In this document: positions 8,161 to 17,223 of the stretch, one piece after another
Numbering within the stretch: position 1 is the first letter of the stretch
Layout: each line of letters begins with the position of its first letter
From: Aldehydirespirator sp965220645
Lineage (GTDB): Bacteria > Actinomycetota > Acidimicrobiia > Acidimicrobiales > Aldehydirespiratoraceae
Reading direction: 5' to 3'
DNA: 64,000 nucleotides
Assembly: GCA_965220645.1 (NCBI GenBank)
Contig: OZ244836.1
Coordinates: forward strand, 2,914,001 to 2,978,000
Made by a program: the position numbers and the translations under genes
Notes under the pieces: model-generated
Database searches by the model: none
Told to the model about the DNA's origin: nothing
What the model saw: the letters and a program-made list of their open reading frames with translations, nothing else

Positions 8161-9186
8161 TCAGGCCCGCTGGTAGCGGGACTCCTTGTACTCCTCCACC
8201 CAGCTCTTGGAACTGCGCCAGCGGCCGTCGCTTCCCCGGGTGGCCTGGAGCCGGCCCCGACTCGCCGCCCCTCGCAAGGCAGCCGCGTTCAGCTCCGGCG
8301 TGGCCAGAGCCTCAAGCGGCACCAACCGGGCAGGTCCTGCGACTGCGGGCAGCACGAACCGGTAGAGGCTGTGGAGTATGGCCCGAGCGAGCATCTCGCC
8401 TAGCGGGCTGAAGTAGCCGTCATCGGCCTTCTGGAGCGCGCTGAGATATCTCGACCGGTCACGCTTGTAGATCACCACGGGCGGAAATCCCAGGCGCACC
8501 AGGATCAGGTTGAGCACGAGCCGGCCAGTGCGGCCGTTGCCGTCAATGAAGGGGTGAATCCGCTCGAAATGGCAATGGACGGACGCAAGCGCCTCGGGCA
8601 ATACCAGCGCGTCTCGATCGAGCGAGTTGACCTGGTCTTCCCATGCGGTCAGCTCGCCGGAAACGAGCGGCCACGACACGGGCTCCATGCCACCGGGAAA
8701 TGGATGGATCTCGTGCTCGCGGTAGCGGCCGGACGCTTCTCGATCAGTGGCTTGGGGATGGGGCGCCACCTCCCACACCGGGGCCATCGCAGCACGGTGG
8801 ATCTCGCGCACCTCAGCCACCGTTACCACTTTGCCGTGCTCTGAGAGCCCCTCGGGCCGAAGCGCCTGCTGGTACACCCACTCGGCGGCGGCCGCGTAGC
8901 CCTTCACCTCCAGGTACTGGCTCAGCTCCTTGTTCCCGACGGCCCTGCCCTCGCCAAGCAGCCGCTCCACCTGCTTGAGGACCAGCGTGTTGCCTTCGAT
9001 GGCAGTGGAGTGGTGGGCCTCCTCGTACCAAATGGCCTGCCAGATGCCATCGGCCTCCTCGGGCAGAGGCAGTCCGCCCATACGGTCCCGTAGCTCGTCG
9101 ACTTGGACGCGGAGCCGGTTGTACAGGTCTCGGTGAGTCGGACGGCCCCGGCCTCGGGGTGCGGCAGCTCCGAGATTCTCGTTCAT
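8161..9186 (-). CDS. Fic family protein, class II (N-terminal inhibitory motif)
   Basis: Fic enzymes transfer AMP or another phosphate-containing group to target hydroxyls. The 341-residue protein has the complete active-site motif HPFIDGNGRTGR (211-222). The inhibitory helix STAIEG (60-65; S/TxxxE(G/N)) lies N-terminal to the Fic core, which defines class II auto-inhibited Fic proteins. A small winged-helix-like C-terminus follows. It diverges from an AbiEi-type gene across an AT-rich repeat region, at the left edge of the defence island. Targets are unknown; such proteins act as toxins or regulators. Confidence 0.93.
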   Translation of the reverse strand: MNENLGAAAPRGRGRPTHRDLYNRLRVQVDELRDRMGGLPLPEEADGIWQAIWYEEAHHSTAIEGNTLVLKQVERLLGEGRAVGNKELSQYLEVKGYAAAAEWVYQQALRPEGLSEHGKVVTVAEVREIHRAAMAPVWEVAPHPQATDREASGRYREHEIHPFPGGMEPVSWPLVSGELTAWEDQVNSLDRDALVLPEALASVHCHFERIHPFIDGNGRTGRLVLNLILVRLGFPPVVIYKRDRSRYLSALQKADDGYFSPLGEMLARAILHSLYRFVLPAVAGPARLVPLEALATPELNAAALRGAASRGRLQATRGSDGRWRSSKSWVEEYKESRYQRA

Positions 9187-9425
9187 ACACTGAAGAATAC
9201 CAAGATTTCTGTCTGTTGTGGCCTAAGTTGTCGAGTTCATGCGAATTCAAATATACAGAACAAATTTGCGAAGAATCCTTTCCGACGAACCACGAACCAG
9301 TTGTCGAGTTCACGCGAATCCAAACGCACAGAACATGTTCCACGGATCGTCCTGCCAAGTTGTCGCGTTCACACGAAGTCAAACGCACAAGAAGAATTCG
9401 AGTCTGGGATTCCGTTATGCGTTTC
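9187..9425. repeat. AT-rich intergenic region with three 36-bp direct repeats
   Basis: Three imperfect copies begin with AGTTGTCGAGTTCA or AGTTGTCGCGTTCA, at about 9226-9262, 9299-9334 and 9358-9394 (starts 73 and 59 bp apart). The cores share GCGAAT, CAAA and CACAGAACA. The region is far richer in A and T than its surroundings and separates the divergent Fic and AbiEi-like genes. Binding sites for a shared regulator or remnants of a mobile repeat are both possible. Confidence 0.6.
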
Positions 9426-9454
9426 TGCTAGTAATACGTTACACTTTACTAGCA
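9426..9454. promoter_or_regulatory. Perfect 9-bp inverted repeat over the start of the AbiEi-like gene
   Basis: TGCTAGTAA (9426-9434) and TTACTAGCA (9446-9454) are exact complements separated by 11 bp. The spacer contains TACGTT, a plausible -10, and the right arm ends on the A of the ATG. The layout is that of an autoregulatory operator; AbiEi antitoxins are known to repress their own promoters. Confidence 0.75.
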
Positions 9455-10071
9455 TGAAGGGTTCGGTGTCGCAGTATGTCGCAGAGTATGTGACAGCCTT
9501 GCCGGAGGGTTCGTTCGTTGCGGTGCGCGATGTCAGCGGGTCGCGTAGCGCAGTCGAGTCGGCCTTTTCTCGTCTGGCCGCCAGCGGGAGGCTGGCCCGT
9601 GTCCGCAAAGGCACCTATTGGAAGGGCGCCTCCACCCCCTGGGGCATCTCGCTGCCGCGTGCGGAGGAGGTCGCTCTGGCGCTCGGCGGCCCGGGCTCTG
9701 GTCCGGCGGGTGTTGCGGCGGCGCATTGGCTGGGCCTCACCTCGCAAGTTCCATCGACGTACCTGGCCGCCGTGCCGGGCCGGGCGCCGGCGCCGTGGCA
9801 ACAGGTGCGGTTCACGCAGCGTCCGGTCGGGAGACTGCTGGCGGGCATGTCGCCGTCGGAGGTCGCAGTGCTGGAGGTGCTGCGCTCCGGTCCCGCAGTC
9901 GTTGAGGCTGGCTGGGACCGGCTTGGCGAAGTAGTCGCCCAGCTCGCCGAGGACGGCCATGTGCGCCCGGCCGCTCTGGACGCCGCGGCGAACGATGAAC
10001 CCCATCGCGGCACCCGAGCCCGGTGGTCTGAACTCTGCCGATCGCGATCCGGGTTGGTGCCCACTCCGTGA
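9454..10071 (+). CDS. AbiEi/DUF6088-like antitoxin with N-terminal winged helix
   Basis: A 205-residue protein. The first 60 residues resemble the winged-helix module of AbiEi-type antitoxins: GSFVAVRDVSGSRSAVESAF, then RLAASGRLARVRKGTYWKG. The rest has the conserved AAHWLGLTSQVPSTY strand-helix segment and a C-terminal domain. These proteins neutralise an AbiEii nucleotidyltransferase toxin (type IV toxin-antitoxin, phage exclusion) and repress their own operon. The palindrome at 9426-9454 covers its promoter and start. The downstream frame starts with a GTGA overlap at 10068 and seems to be a decayed toxin. The ATG at 9454 is where homology begins. Confidence 0.75.
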   Translation: MKGSVSQYVAEYVTALPEGSFVAVRDVSGSRSAVESAFSRLAASGRLARVRKGTYWKGASTPWGISLPRAEEVALALGGPGSGPAGVAAAHWLGLTSQVPSTYLAAVPGRAPAPWQQVRFTQRPVGRLLAGMSPSEVAVLEVLRSGPAVVEAGWDRLGEVVAQLAEDGHVRPAALDAAANDEPHRGTRARWSELCRSRSGLVPTP

Positions 10072-10430
10072 GTTGGCCTCTGCGCGAGTCGCCCGACCCG
10101 CTGACGGCCGGCGCCGCACGAGTGGCAAGGGCGACCGGAATACCGATGGCCCTGATCAACGACGAGCACCCCGTCCAGGCACTCAAGGCCGCTCCTGCGG
10201 ATGTTCTCGCTCACGAGGTCGTCACCTTCACGGCGGCACCAGAGATGGGCACGAGCACTCGACCAACGGGAGGATTCGCCTCATCTCCAGCCTTCGACCC
10301 GGCCGCGTCGGGACCGGCAAGATCGGCATTCGACTCGATCGTGCTCGGCCAGTTGCTCTGGCCGTCCGCTCCTCGCCCGTCGTTCGAAGACTGCTGCGCG
10401 GCAGTGCACAGGCACTCAGGCGTGCTCTAG
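10068..10430 (+). pseudogene. Probable decayed AbiEii-type toxin
   Basis: The frame overlaps the antitoxin stop by 4 nt (GTGA), as cognate toxins do. The first 50 residues keep an AbiEii-like start: GIPMALINDEHPVQALKA is comparable with the usual GIP..xIEKDFWVxxAL. The key GGT of the nucleotidyltransferase site is not in this frame; it appears one frame over at about 10230 (FHGGTRDG if read with a frameshift) and lacks the acidic pair that should follow. The 120-residue open frame is less than half of a normal toxin. I infer a frameshifted and eroded toxin gene; a short unrelated protein is the alternative. Confidence 0.45.
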
Positions 10431-10462
10431 GAGTCGTTCGTCTGTCATCCCCGTGTGGCAGG

Positions 10463-10501
10463 CTTGGCGGCGCTGCCCGCGAGGCGGGCAGCGCCGCCAA
10501 G
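10463..10501. terminator. Perfect 18-bp hairpin with 3-nt loop upstream of hsdM
   Basis: Arms 10463-10480 and 10484-10501 are exact complements (CTTGGCGGCGCTGCCCGC and its reverse) around GAG. A longer, alternative outer pairing exists between GCAGGCTT (10458-10465) and AAGCCTGC (10505-10512). There is no T-run, so a terminator for the upstream AbiE remnant, an attenuator for hsdM, or a protein-binding site are all possible. Confidence 0.7.
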
Positions 10502-10533
10502 ATGAAGCCTGCAGGGCGCTAGAAGAAGGGGAC

Positions 10534-12130
<1,597 letters not shown>

Positions 12131-12141
<11 letters not shown>

Positions 12142-13420
12142 GTGGAGCAACATCGTACTTGATGACTTGGTCGATGAGATTCTCGACCGTCGAGGTGTCA
12201 CTCCGACCAAGCTCGGCTCTGCCTTCGTGGATCATGGCCATCGTGTGATCTCAGCGAAAGCAATCAAGAGCAACCGGGTAGATCTCTCCAATGACCAATC
12301 TCGATTCGTCAATGACCATACGTATGGCCGTTGGATGAACACACCTCTAAGAGCAGACGATGTACTTCTAACATCAGAAGCCCCCGTGGGCGAGACTGCC
12401 TATCTTCCTCACGATGTGGATTGGTGTCTAGGACAGAGGCTGTTCGGAATACGAACCACCAAAGAAAAGCTCCATGGGCGATTCCTCCATTACGCACTGC
12501 AGTCTGGGATTGTACGGCACGATTTGTTGTCACGAGCTACTGGCACGACCGCCCAGGGAATCCGCCAATCACAACTACGACAAGTGCGGATTCCGATCCC
12601 ACCGATTAAGATGCAAGAGCGAATCGCTCACGTCTTGGGGACCCTAGATGACAGAATTGATTTGAATCATAGAATGCACAAGAGTCTAGAAGAGGTAGCA
12701 ACTGCGCTGTTCAAGTCATGGTTCATCGACTTCGATCCTGTCCGAGCCATAGCAGACGGTCGTGAGCCCTCACTGCCTGCCCATCTAGCCAGTCTATTCC
12801 CAAACTACTTTGTCGCATCTGAGCTAGGTCCAATCCCTGACGGTTGGTGCATCCGCAGCCTTGATGAGATTGCTAGCTTTGTGAACGGGTTAGTACTTCA
12901 GAAGTATCCGCCCACTCCCACAGGCTCTCTACCAATAGTCAAGATTGCTCAGCTGCGAGCTGGCAACTTCCAGGGAGCCGATCCAGCAAGTGCAGATATA
13001 GACTCAAGATACATAGTCGAGGATGGTGACATCCTCTTTTCGTGGTCTGGATCCCTAGAATGTCGACTGTGGACAGGTGGTAGAGGGGCACTCAACCAAC
13101 ACCTATTCAAGGTAGTTCCGAATGGTACACCCAAGTGGTTGTGCTACCTAGCGATTCAGAATCACCTGCGTGACTTCCGCGCCATTGCGGCGGGAAAGGC
13201 CACCACGATGGGACACATTCAACGACATCACCTATCGGATGCCAAACAGGTCTTGCCACCGCAAGACGTACTCGCCAGTTTCGACGAGGTCATAGCGCCT
13301 CTAGTCGAACGCGCCACAGAAACCGCGATCGAAGCTAGGAACCTGGCCTCTCTCAGGACCGCCATGTTGGCTCGACTTGTTGATGGGAGATTGAGGATTC
13401 CTACAGATGGCAGCGGTTAG
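12131..13420 (+). CDS. hsdS: Type I restriction-modification specificity subunit HsdS
   Basis: DNA-recognition subunit, 429 residues. Two target-recognition domains (about 1-170 and 235-400) are separated by a central conserved helix segment (HRMHKSLEEVATALFKSWF...) followed by DFDPVRA, and a second conserved helix (EVIAPLVERATETAIEARNLASLRTAMLARL) ends the protein. The gene is clearly richer in A and T than hsdM and the chromosome around it, as is usual for exchanged specificity genes. It starts 11 bp inside hsdM, so it is translationally coupled. Confidence 0.95.
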
Positions 13421-13818
13421 CCAGCCTATGAGTCGCTTGCTGGATCGTAAGTAATCATTTCGATAAGCGATAACACTCTCATGAACTCCCGCACCTCGAC
13501 TCCTGTCACTACTTGTGCAGCGTCGTTAACAACAGTCGCAGGATAGTCATCATCGCCTTGGTCAGCTGTCGTTGGCGAAGGGATCCCCCGACTTGGGCAC
13601 CACAAATGGGCGTGGGCGCATACGCATGGGTGATCTCACCTCTCTTCGTCGCCGCCGAATCGTGTCGCGCTTCGGGTCACGAGCATAGTGCCACGAACAT
13701 GCGTTCTTCTTCGCCCCTCGGCGCGGCGTAAGGCTGATGGCCGAATGCGGGCGCCACGCTTCTTGTACGGATGTGAACCCGCGCGTTGAATCGGGACAAG
13801 AACCTTCGGCAGGAGCGC
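13421..13818. other. Noncoding or eroded stretch after hsdS
   Basis: About 400 bp with lower GC than average. The frames open here give Arg/Ser/Pro-rich translations without recognisable features. A minus-strand frame (13562-13888) ends in FVVPKSGDPFANDS and could be a remnant, but it overlaps the peptidase gene and I do not call it. No hairpin terminator is obvious after hsdS. It is the left boundary of the cargo that separates hsdS from hsdR. Confidence 0.5.
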
Positions 13819-14391
13819 CTATAGAGCTCTTCGCTTCGCGCGCTCCGACTTCGCTCTCCTGACGGCACCGGTCATGTTCAGGCGCCATGTCAGCATCTGG
13901 GAACTCACACCGAGTCGCTCCATCGCTTCCTGTCGCGTGAACCGTCCTCGGGCCACATCTAGAGCCATGTCGCTAGTCACGAGTAGCTCGCCAGCGAGCC
14001 AGTTGGCCTCGTCTTCGTTCGTGGAATTACAGAGCCTGCATCCGGTCGTCGCGTCGAGAGCTGGTTGGGGCTCGTGGAGCAGAAGGCTATGGGCGAGTTC
14101 GTGCGCCAAGTTGCTGTTCTGGCGCGCGCGGCTATGGGCGTCGTTGTGGATGATGATTCTGCGGTGGCCCTCAAACACCGTGAGAGCCGAGAAGGTCTCC
14201 AGTTCCGCCGAGAGAAAGTAGAGGGCTCCGCTGCAGGCGGGCGCAAGATCACTCAGAGGCACGATGGGGACATCGAGGTGCTGCGCGAGTTGGCGCGGAT
14301 CAAAGCAGTCGAATAGGCCGAGCCCGAGTTCAGCCCTGACCTCGCCGGCCAGATCAGCCGCCTCCGACTTGAAGCCCCTACGCACCGCCAT
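13819..14391 (-). CDS. ImmA/IrrE-family zinc metallopeptidase
   Basis: A 190-residue protein with the gluzincin motif HELAH (97-101) and a downstream ExEAN segment (126-130, NEDEANWLAGELL) that supplies the third zinc ligand. Such peptidases cleave a partner XRE repressor to trigger derepression, as ImmA does to ImmR and IrrE/PprI to DdrO. The partner is the XRE gene directly upstream, 3 bp away on the same strand. The C-terminal 50 residues are basic. Because the pair diverges from the ubiquitin-like operon, it probably controls that operon (inference). Confidence 0.9.
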   Translation of the reverse strand: MAVRRGFKSEAADLAGEVRAELGLGLFDCFDPRQLAQHLDVPIVPLSDLAPACSGALYFLSAELETFSALTVFEGHRRIIIHNDAHSRARQNSNLAHELAHSLLLHEPQPALDATTGCRLCNSTNEDEANWLAGELLVTSDMALDVARGRFTRQEAMERLGVSSQMLTWRLNMTGAVRRAKSERAKRRAL

Positions 14392-14394
14392 CGC

Positions 14395-14754
14395 TCACTC
14401 CTTGGTCCTCAGGTGCTCATAGGCCGCCCTGATGACCCCATCGAGAGCGGTAGCGGCCTCTGGGGTCAGGTTCTTGTCAGCACGTAGGTAGGTGGAGATC
14501 ATCGCTAGGGGCTCGGCTTCGGGCCGGTGGCCTCCGGACCTGACATAGTCGTCAGCCCGGAGGCCGGACCAGGCCGATAGCGCGGCCAAGCTGTCGAGAT
14601 CGGGACGCCGACCCTGGGCCATTCGGGTCAGGGTGGAAGCGCTCACCCCTGACTCGGCGGCGACCTGCTTCCAAGTCAGGTCCCTCGCTTGCCGCTGGGC
14701 GTTGAGCGCCTCGTAGAGAGCATCGCTGTCGAACCGGCCGAACTTTTCTGGCAT
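14395..14754 (-). CDS. XRE-family (helix-turn-helix) repressor, partner of the ImmA-like peptidase
   Basis: A 119-residue DNA-binding protein. The Cro/CI-type HTH covers about residues 20-60 (LTWKQVAAESGVSASTLTRMAQG), followed by a helical region with RADKNLTPEAATALDGVIRAAYEHLR, typical of the dimerisation/protease-sensitive part in ImmA-linked repressors. It is followed 3 bp later by the peptidase gene. A Shine-Dalgarno (GGAGG) precedes the ATG at 14754. A plausible minus-strand promoter (TTGCCA, 16 nt, TAGACT) overlaps the palindrome at 14808-14830, so the protein may repress itself and the divergent UBL operon from one site. Confidence 0.88.
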   Translation of the reverse strand: MPEKFGRFDSDALYEALNAQRQARDLTWKQVAAESGVSASTLTRMAQGRRPDLDSLAALSAWSGLRADDYVRSGGHRPEAEPLAMISTYLRADKNLTPEAATALDGVIRAAYEHLRTKE

Positions 14755-14771
14755 GTTCCCTCCGAAGGTAG

Positions 14772-14800
14772 TTGCTTGCTAACAATCGACAGTCTAAACT
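14772..14800 (+). promoter_or_regulatory. Sigma70-like promoter of the ubiquitin-like operon
   Basis: TTGCTT (14772-14777), 17 bp, TAAACT (14795-14800). The predicted start of transcription is around 14806, immediately before the hairpin at 14808-14830. It overlaps, back to back, a minus-strand promoter for the XRE gene. Confidence 0.5.
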
Positions 14801-14807
14801 GCAATCG

Positions 14808-14830
14808 CTCGGTGGCAACGTGCCGCCGAG
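14808..14830. promoter_or_regulatory. 10-bp inverted repeat between the XRE gene and the UBL operon
   Basis: CTCGGTGGCA (14808-14817) and TGCCGCCGAG (14821-14830) pair at 9 of 10 positions around ACG. It sits at the +1 region of the UBL promoter and over the -35 (TTGCCA) of the XRE promoter, a good place for an operator bound by the XRE protein; an RNA hairpin at the 5' end of the UBL transcript is the alternative. Confidence 0.55.
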
Positions 14831-14858
14831 AGAGCAATTGCAAATGCGAGGTTAGCCA

Positions 14859-15131
14859 ATGAGCACAGCAGTGACCACAGGGGTGGCGGAGACCCCAACG
14901 AGGTCCGTCTTCATCACCGTCAACAGGAAGGAAGTCAAGGTCGACGGCCCGAAGGTCAGCGGCCTGGAGATCAAGGAGGCAGCCATCGAGCAGGGCCTGG
15001 CCATCGAGCTGGACTTCCAGCTGGCCGAAGAGACATCGGACGGCAAGCAGAAGATCATCGGCGACGCGGACAGCGTCGAGGTGACCGACAAGTCGGTGTT
15101 CTTCGCCACTGCCGGCGACGACAACTCCTGA
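14859..15131 (+). CDS. Ubiquitin-like (multiubiquitin-family) protein, single domain
   Basis: A 90-residue protein that resembles one repeat of the bacterial multiubiquitin family: VFITVNRKEVKVDGPKVSG, then a helix (LEIKEAAIEQGL), then KQKIIGDADSVEVTDKSVFFATAG. It would adopt a beta-grasp fold. It ends AGDDNS, so there is no C-terminal diglycine; a single Gly86 followed by four residues could be exposed if the JAB domain encoded downstream trims DDNS (speculation). It is the first gene of a three-gene operon with an E2-like protein (stop and start overlap as TGATG) and a JAB-E1 fusion. The ATG at 14859 follows a weak GCGAGG. Confidence 0.75.
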   Translation: MSTAVTTGVAETPTRSVFITVNRKEVKVDGPKVSGLEIKEAAIEQGLAIELDFQLAEETSDGKQKIIGDADSVEVTDKSVFFATAGDDNS

Positions 15132-15523
15132 TGGAGCCTGCCATGACCCCGGAGGTAGAGAAGGCGGTCGAGGAACTCCGGACCCGCTTCCCCGACACCG
15201 AGGTCGACGCCGTCGGCACGGGCGATGGTGGCGCCACCGTCACCATCGCCCGTGTAGGTCCGGGGCCCGCGTACGTCCAGCGCGAGACATGGATGGGTTT
15301 CACCATCAGCTACCTATACCCCAGCGCCGACATCTACCCGCTGTTCGCGTCCCCCGACCTGACCCGCGTTGACGGCGAGCCTCATGGCGAAGGCATCTCT
15401 TTGCGTTCGTTCCAAGGAGCTCCCGCTCTGCAACTGTCTAGACGGAGCAACCGCCTCAATCCAGCCACAGACACCGCCGCTCTCAAGGTCGCGAAGGTCC
15501 TCCAATGGCTGTGGGCACACTGA
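15131..15523 (+). CDS. E2-like (prokaryotic E2 family) protein without cysteine
   Basis: A 130-residue protein encoded between a ubiquitin-like gene and a JAB-E1 gene. The segments ETWMGFTISYLYPSADIYPLF and SFQGAPALQLSRRSNRLNP resemble the prokaryotic E2/UBC families predicted beside bacterial E1 genes. There is no cysteine in the whole protein, so it cannot carry a UBL thioester as a true E2 does; it could be a scaffold or use other chemistry. The second Met (15143) is an alternative start. It overlaps the UBL stop by 1 nt and the E1 gene by 19 nt, so the three are translationally coupled. Assignment rests on context plus a weak sequence resemblance. Confidence 0.6.
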   Translation: MEPAMTPEVEKAVEELRTRFPDTEVDAVGTGDGGATVTIARVGPGPAYVQRETWMGFTISYLYPSADIYPLFASPDLTRVDGEPHGEGISLRSFQGAPALQLSRRSNRLNPATDTAALKVAKVLQWLWAH

Positions 15524-16944
15524 GCAGCCCGTTCAGCCTCCGGCTCACGCAGGCGATGTGGGCAGAACTCGAGCAGCACCTCTTCCCCGGCGACCAGGAC
15601 GAGCATGGAGCCGTCATCGGTGCCGCAGTCGTCGACACCGCTCGCGGATGCCGGCTTCTGGGCCGCAAGCTGTTCCGTGCAACCGACGGAACCGACTATG
15701 TGCCTGGCCAGCGCGGCTACCGCATGCTCACCCCCGACTTCGTCAGGCGCTGCGCCCTCGCCTGTGCAGACGAGGGACTCGCGTATCTCGCCATCCACAA
15801 CCATCCTGGCGCCAACGACGTCGCCTTCTCGGGTGACGACATGGCGTCGCATCGCCGGGGCTACCCGGCCCTCCTAGACATTCTCAACGGTCCGCCAGTG
15901 GGCGCACTCGTTTTTGCTCGTCGGGCCGTGGCCGGCGACATCTGGCTATCACCGAGCCACCAAGCGGTACTCGATCGTGCAGTCGTTGTCGGCCGATCAC
16001 AGCAGATCCTCTATCCCTCACCACGCAAACCAGCCGATGCCGACCCGCAGTACGACCGACAGGTGCAACTATTCGGGGACCGGGGACAGGACATCCTCTC
16101 CACCCAGAAGGTCGGCATCGTGGGAGCCGGAGGAGCCGGCTCTCTCCTCAACGCCTACCTCGCCCGACTCGGCGTCGGGCATCATGTGGTCGTCGACCCC
16201 GATCGAGTCGACACCACCAACTGCCCAAGACTGGTGGGCACTCGTCCAAGCGATCTGCCACCGCAGTGGTTGCCGCGTCGGCTGGCTCGAATTCTGCGGA
16301 TGCGCGCTGCGCTCAAGGTCGGCATCGCCGAGCGAATAGCACGTGAGGCGAATCCCCGCGTCAGATTCGATGCCGTCGCAGGCGACGTCGTGGAGCCAGC
16401 GATGGTCGAACAACTGCTCGACTGTGACGCCATCTTCTTGCCAGCCGACAGCATGAGAGCACGCCTCGTGGTGAACGCCATTTGCCATCAGTACCTGATC
16501 CCGACGTGGCAGGTGGGTGCGAAGGTGCAAGTCGACGAGGACTCGGGCGAGGTCCACGACATCTTCTCCGTGGTCCGACAACTCGTCCCGGGCGATACGT
16601 GCCTGTGGTGCAATGAACTCGTGGACTCCACGCGGCTGGCGGAGGAGGCCGCCTCACCCGAGCAACGCGAGGCACAGCGCTACATCGACGAGATCCCTGC
16701 CCCAAGCGTCATCACCCTCAACGCCGTAGCAACTGCACACGCCGTGAACGACTACCTCTCTGCCACCGTGGGGCTACCAGGTGCAGACGATGACGATCCA
16801 GAAGTCACTTGGACGAAGCACCGTCCCCTCAACCCGAAGCCGGCGATCGAAGTCCCACGCCGTGACTCCGACTGCCCCGAATGCCAAGGCCGACTGGCGT
16901 CCGGCCCACTCAAGCGCCTACCAGTGCGCTACTCGACCTCATGA
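15505..16944 (+). CDS. JAB (JAMM) peptidase - ThiF/E1 adenylyltransferase fusion
   Basis: A 479-residue fusion. Residues 1-165 are a JAB/MPN+ domain with E33 and the metal motif HNHP (98-101) plus SxxD (109-112), as in deubiquitinases. Residues 190-479 are a ThiF/E1 domain: nucleotide loop GAGGAG (207-212), DPDRVDTTNCPR (231-242), Lys271 and the acidic PADSMRAR (D315). Two CxxC pairs (C366/C369 and C457/C460) form a structural zinc site. I see no obvious separate E1 catalytic cysteine. The protein would adenylate the UBL and also process or remove it. Its gene overlaps the E2-like gene, closing the operon. Confidence 0.9.
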   Translation: MAVGTLSSPFSLRLTQAMWAELEQHLFPGDQDEHGAVIGAAVVDTARGCRLLGRKLFRATDGTDYVPGQRGYRMLTPDFVRRCALACADEGLAYLAIHNHPGANDVAFSGDDMASHRRGYPALLDILNGPPVGALVFARRAVAGDIWLSPSHQAVLDRAVVVGRSQQILYPSPRKPADADPQYDRQVQLFGDRGQDILSTQKVGIVGAGGAGSLLNAYLARLGVGHHVVVDPDRVDTTNCPRLVGTRPSDLPPQWLPRRLARILRMRAALKVGIAERIAREANPRVRFDAVAGDVVEPAMVEQLLDCDAIFLPADSMRARLVVNAICHQYLIPTWQVGAKVQVDEDSGEVHDIFSVVRQLVPGDTCLWCNELVDSTRLAEEAASPEQREAQRYIDEIPAPSVITLNAVATAHAVNDYLSATVGLPGADDDDPEVTWTKHRPLNPKPAIEVPRRDSDCPECQGRLASGPLKRLPVRYSTS

Positions 16945-17067
16945 GGCGCGGAGGCCGATCATCGCTGGAGAAGCGTCCGCTGAGAACCCCTGGGCTCTCG
17001 ACGTCTCACCCTGCTGGTTGCATCAGCACTCGAGATCCCTACCTGTTCCTGACTGAAAGGAGTCCCC

Positions 17068-17223
17068 ATGAACAGATCCAAGAGTTCGCCGATTGTCGGC
17101 ATGGGAGCCATCGCCGTGATCCTTACCTGGCTGTTGGGTGCCGCCCTTGTGGGCAACAGCAATTGTGCTGGCAGTTCTCGCCGTGATTGCCCTCGTAGGA
17201 TGGCTGTTCGAAGACGGAGCTGA
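17068..17223 (+). CDS. Small membrane protein downstream of the UBL operon
   Basis: ATG at 17068 has a clear Shine-Dalgarno (GAAAGGAG, 5-6 nt before). The frame encodes 51 residues with one membrane helix (PIVGMGAIAVILTWLLGAAL) and then a Cys/Arg-rich tail to the stop at 17221. A second, strongly hydrophobic helix is encoded immediately after in the next frame (see the next entry), so this may be the first half of a two-helix protein broken, or joined in translation, by a +1 shift. It lies 123 bp after the E1 gene on the same strand. Confidence 0.45.
   Translation: MNRSKSSPIVGMGAIAVILTWLLGAALVGNSNCAGSSRRDCPRRMAVRRRS

Noticed and set aside
8813..9388. Minus-strand frame through the iterons
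   Set aside because: Translation changes to low-complexity Pro/Arg/Gly where it overlaps the Fic gene; only the Fic frame has motifs.
9226..9394. Iterons as LexA boxes
   Set aside because: The GTTC/GAAT order is inverted relative to the GAAC-N4-GTTC consensus.
13562..13888. Minus-strand 108-codon frame after the peptidase gene
   Set aside because: Overlaps the peptidase C-terminus, Arg/Ser-rich and without motif.
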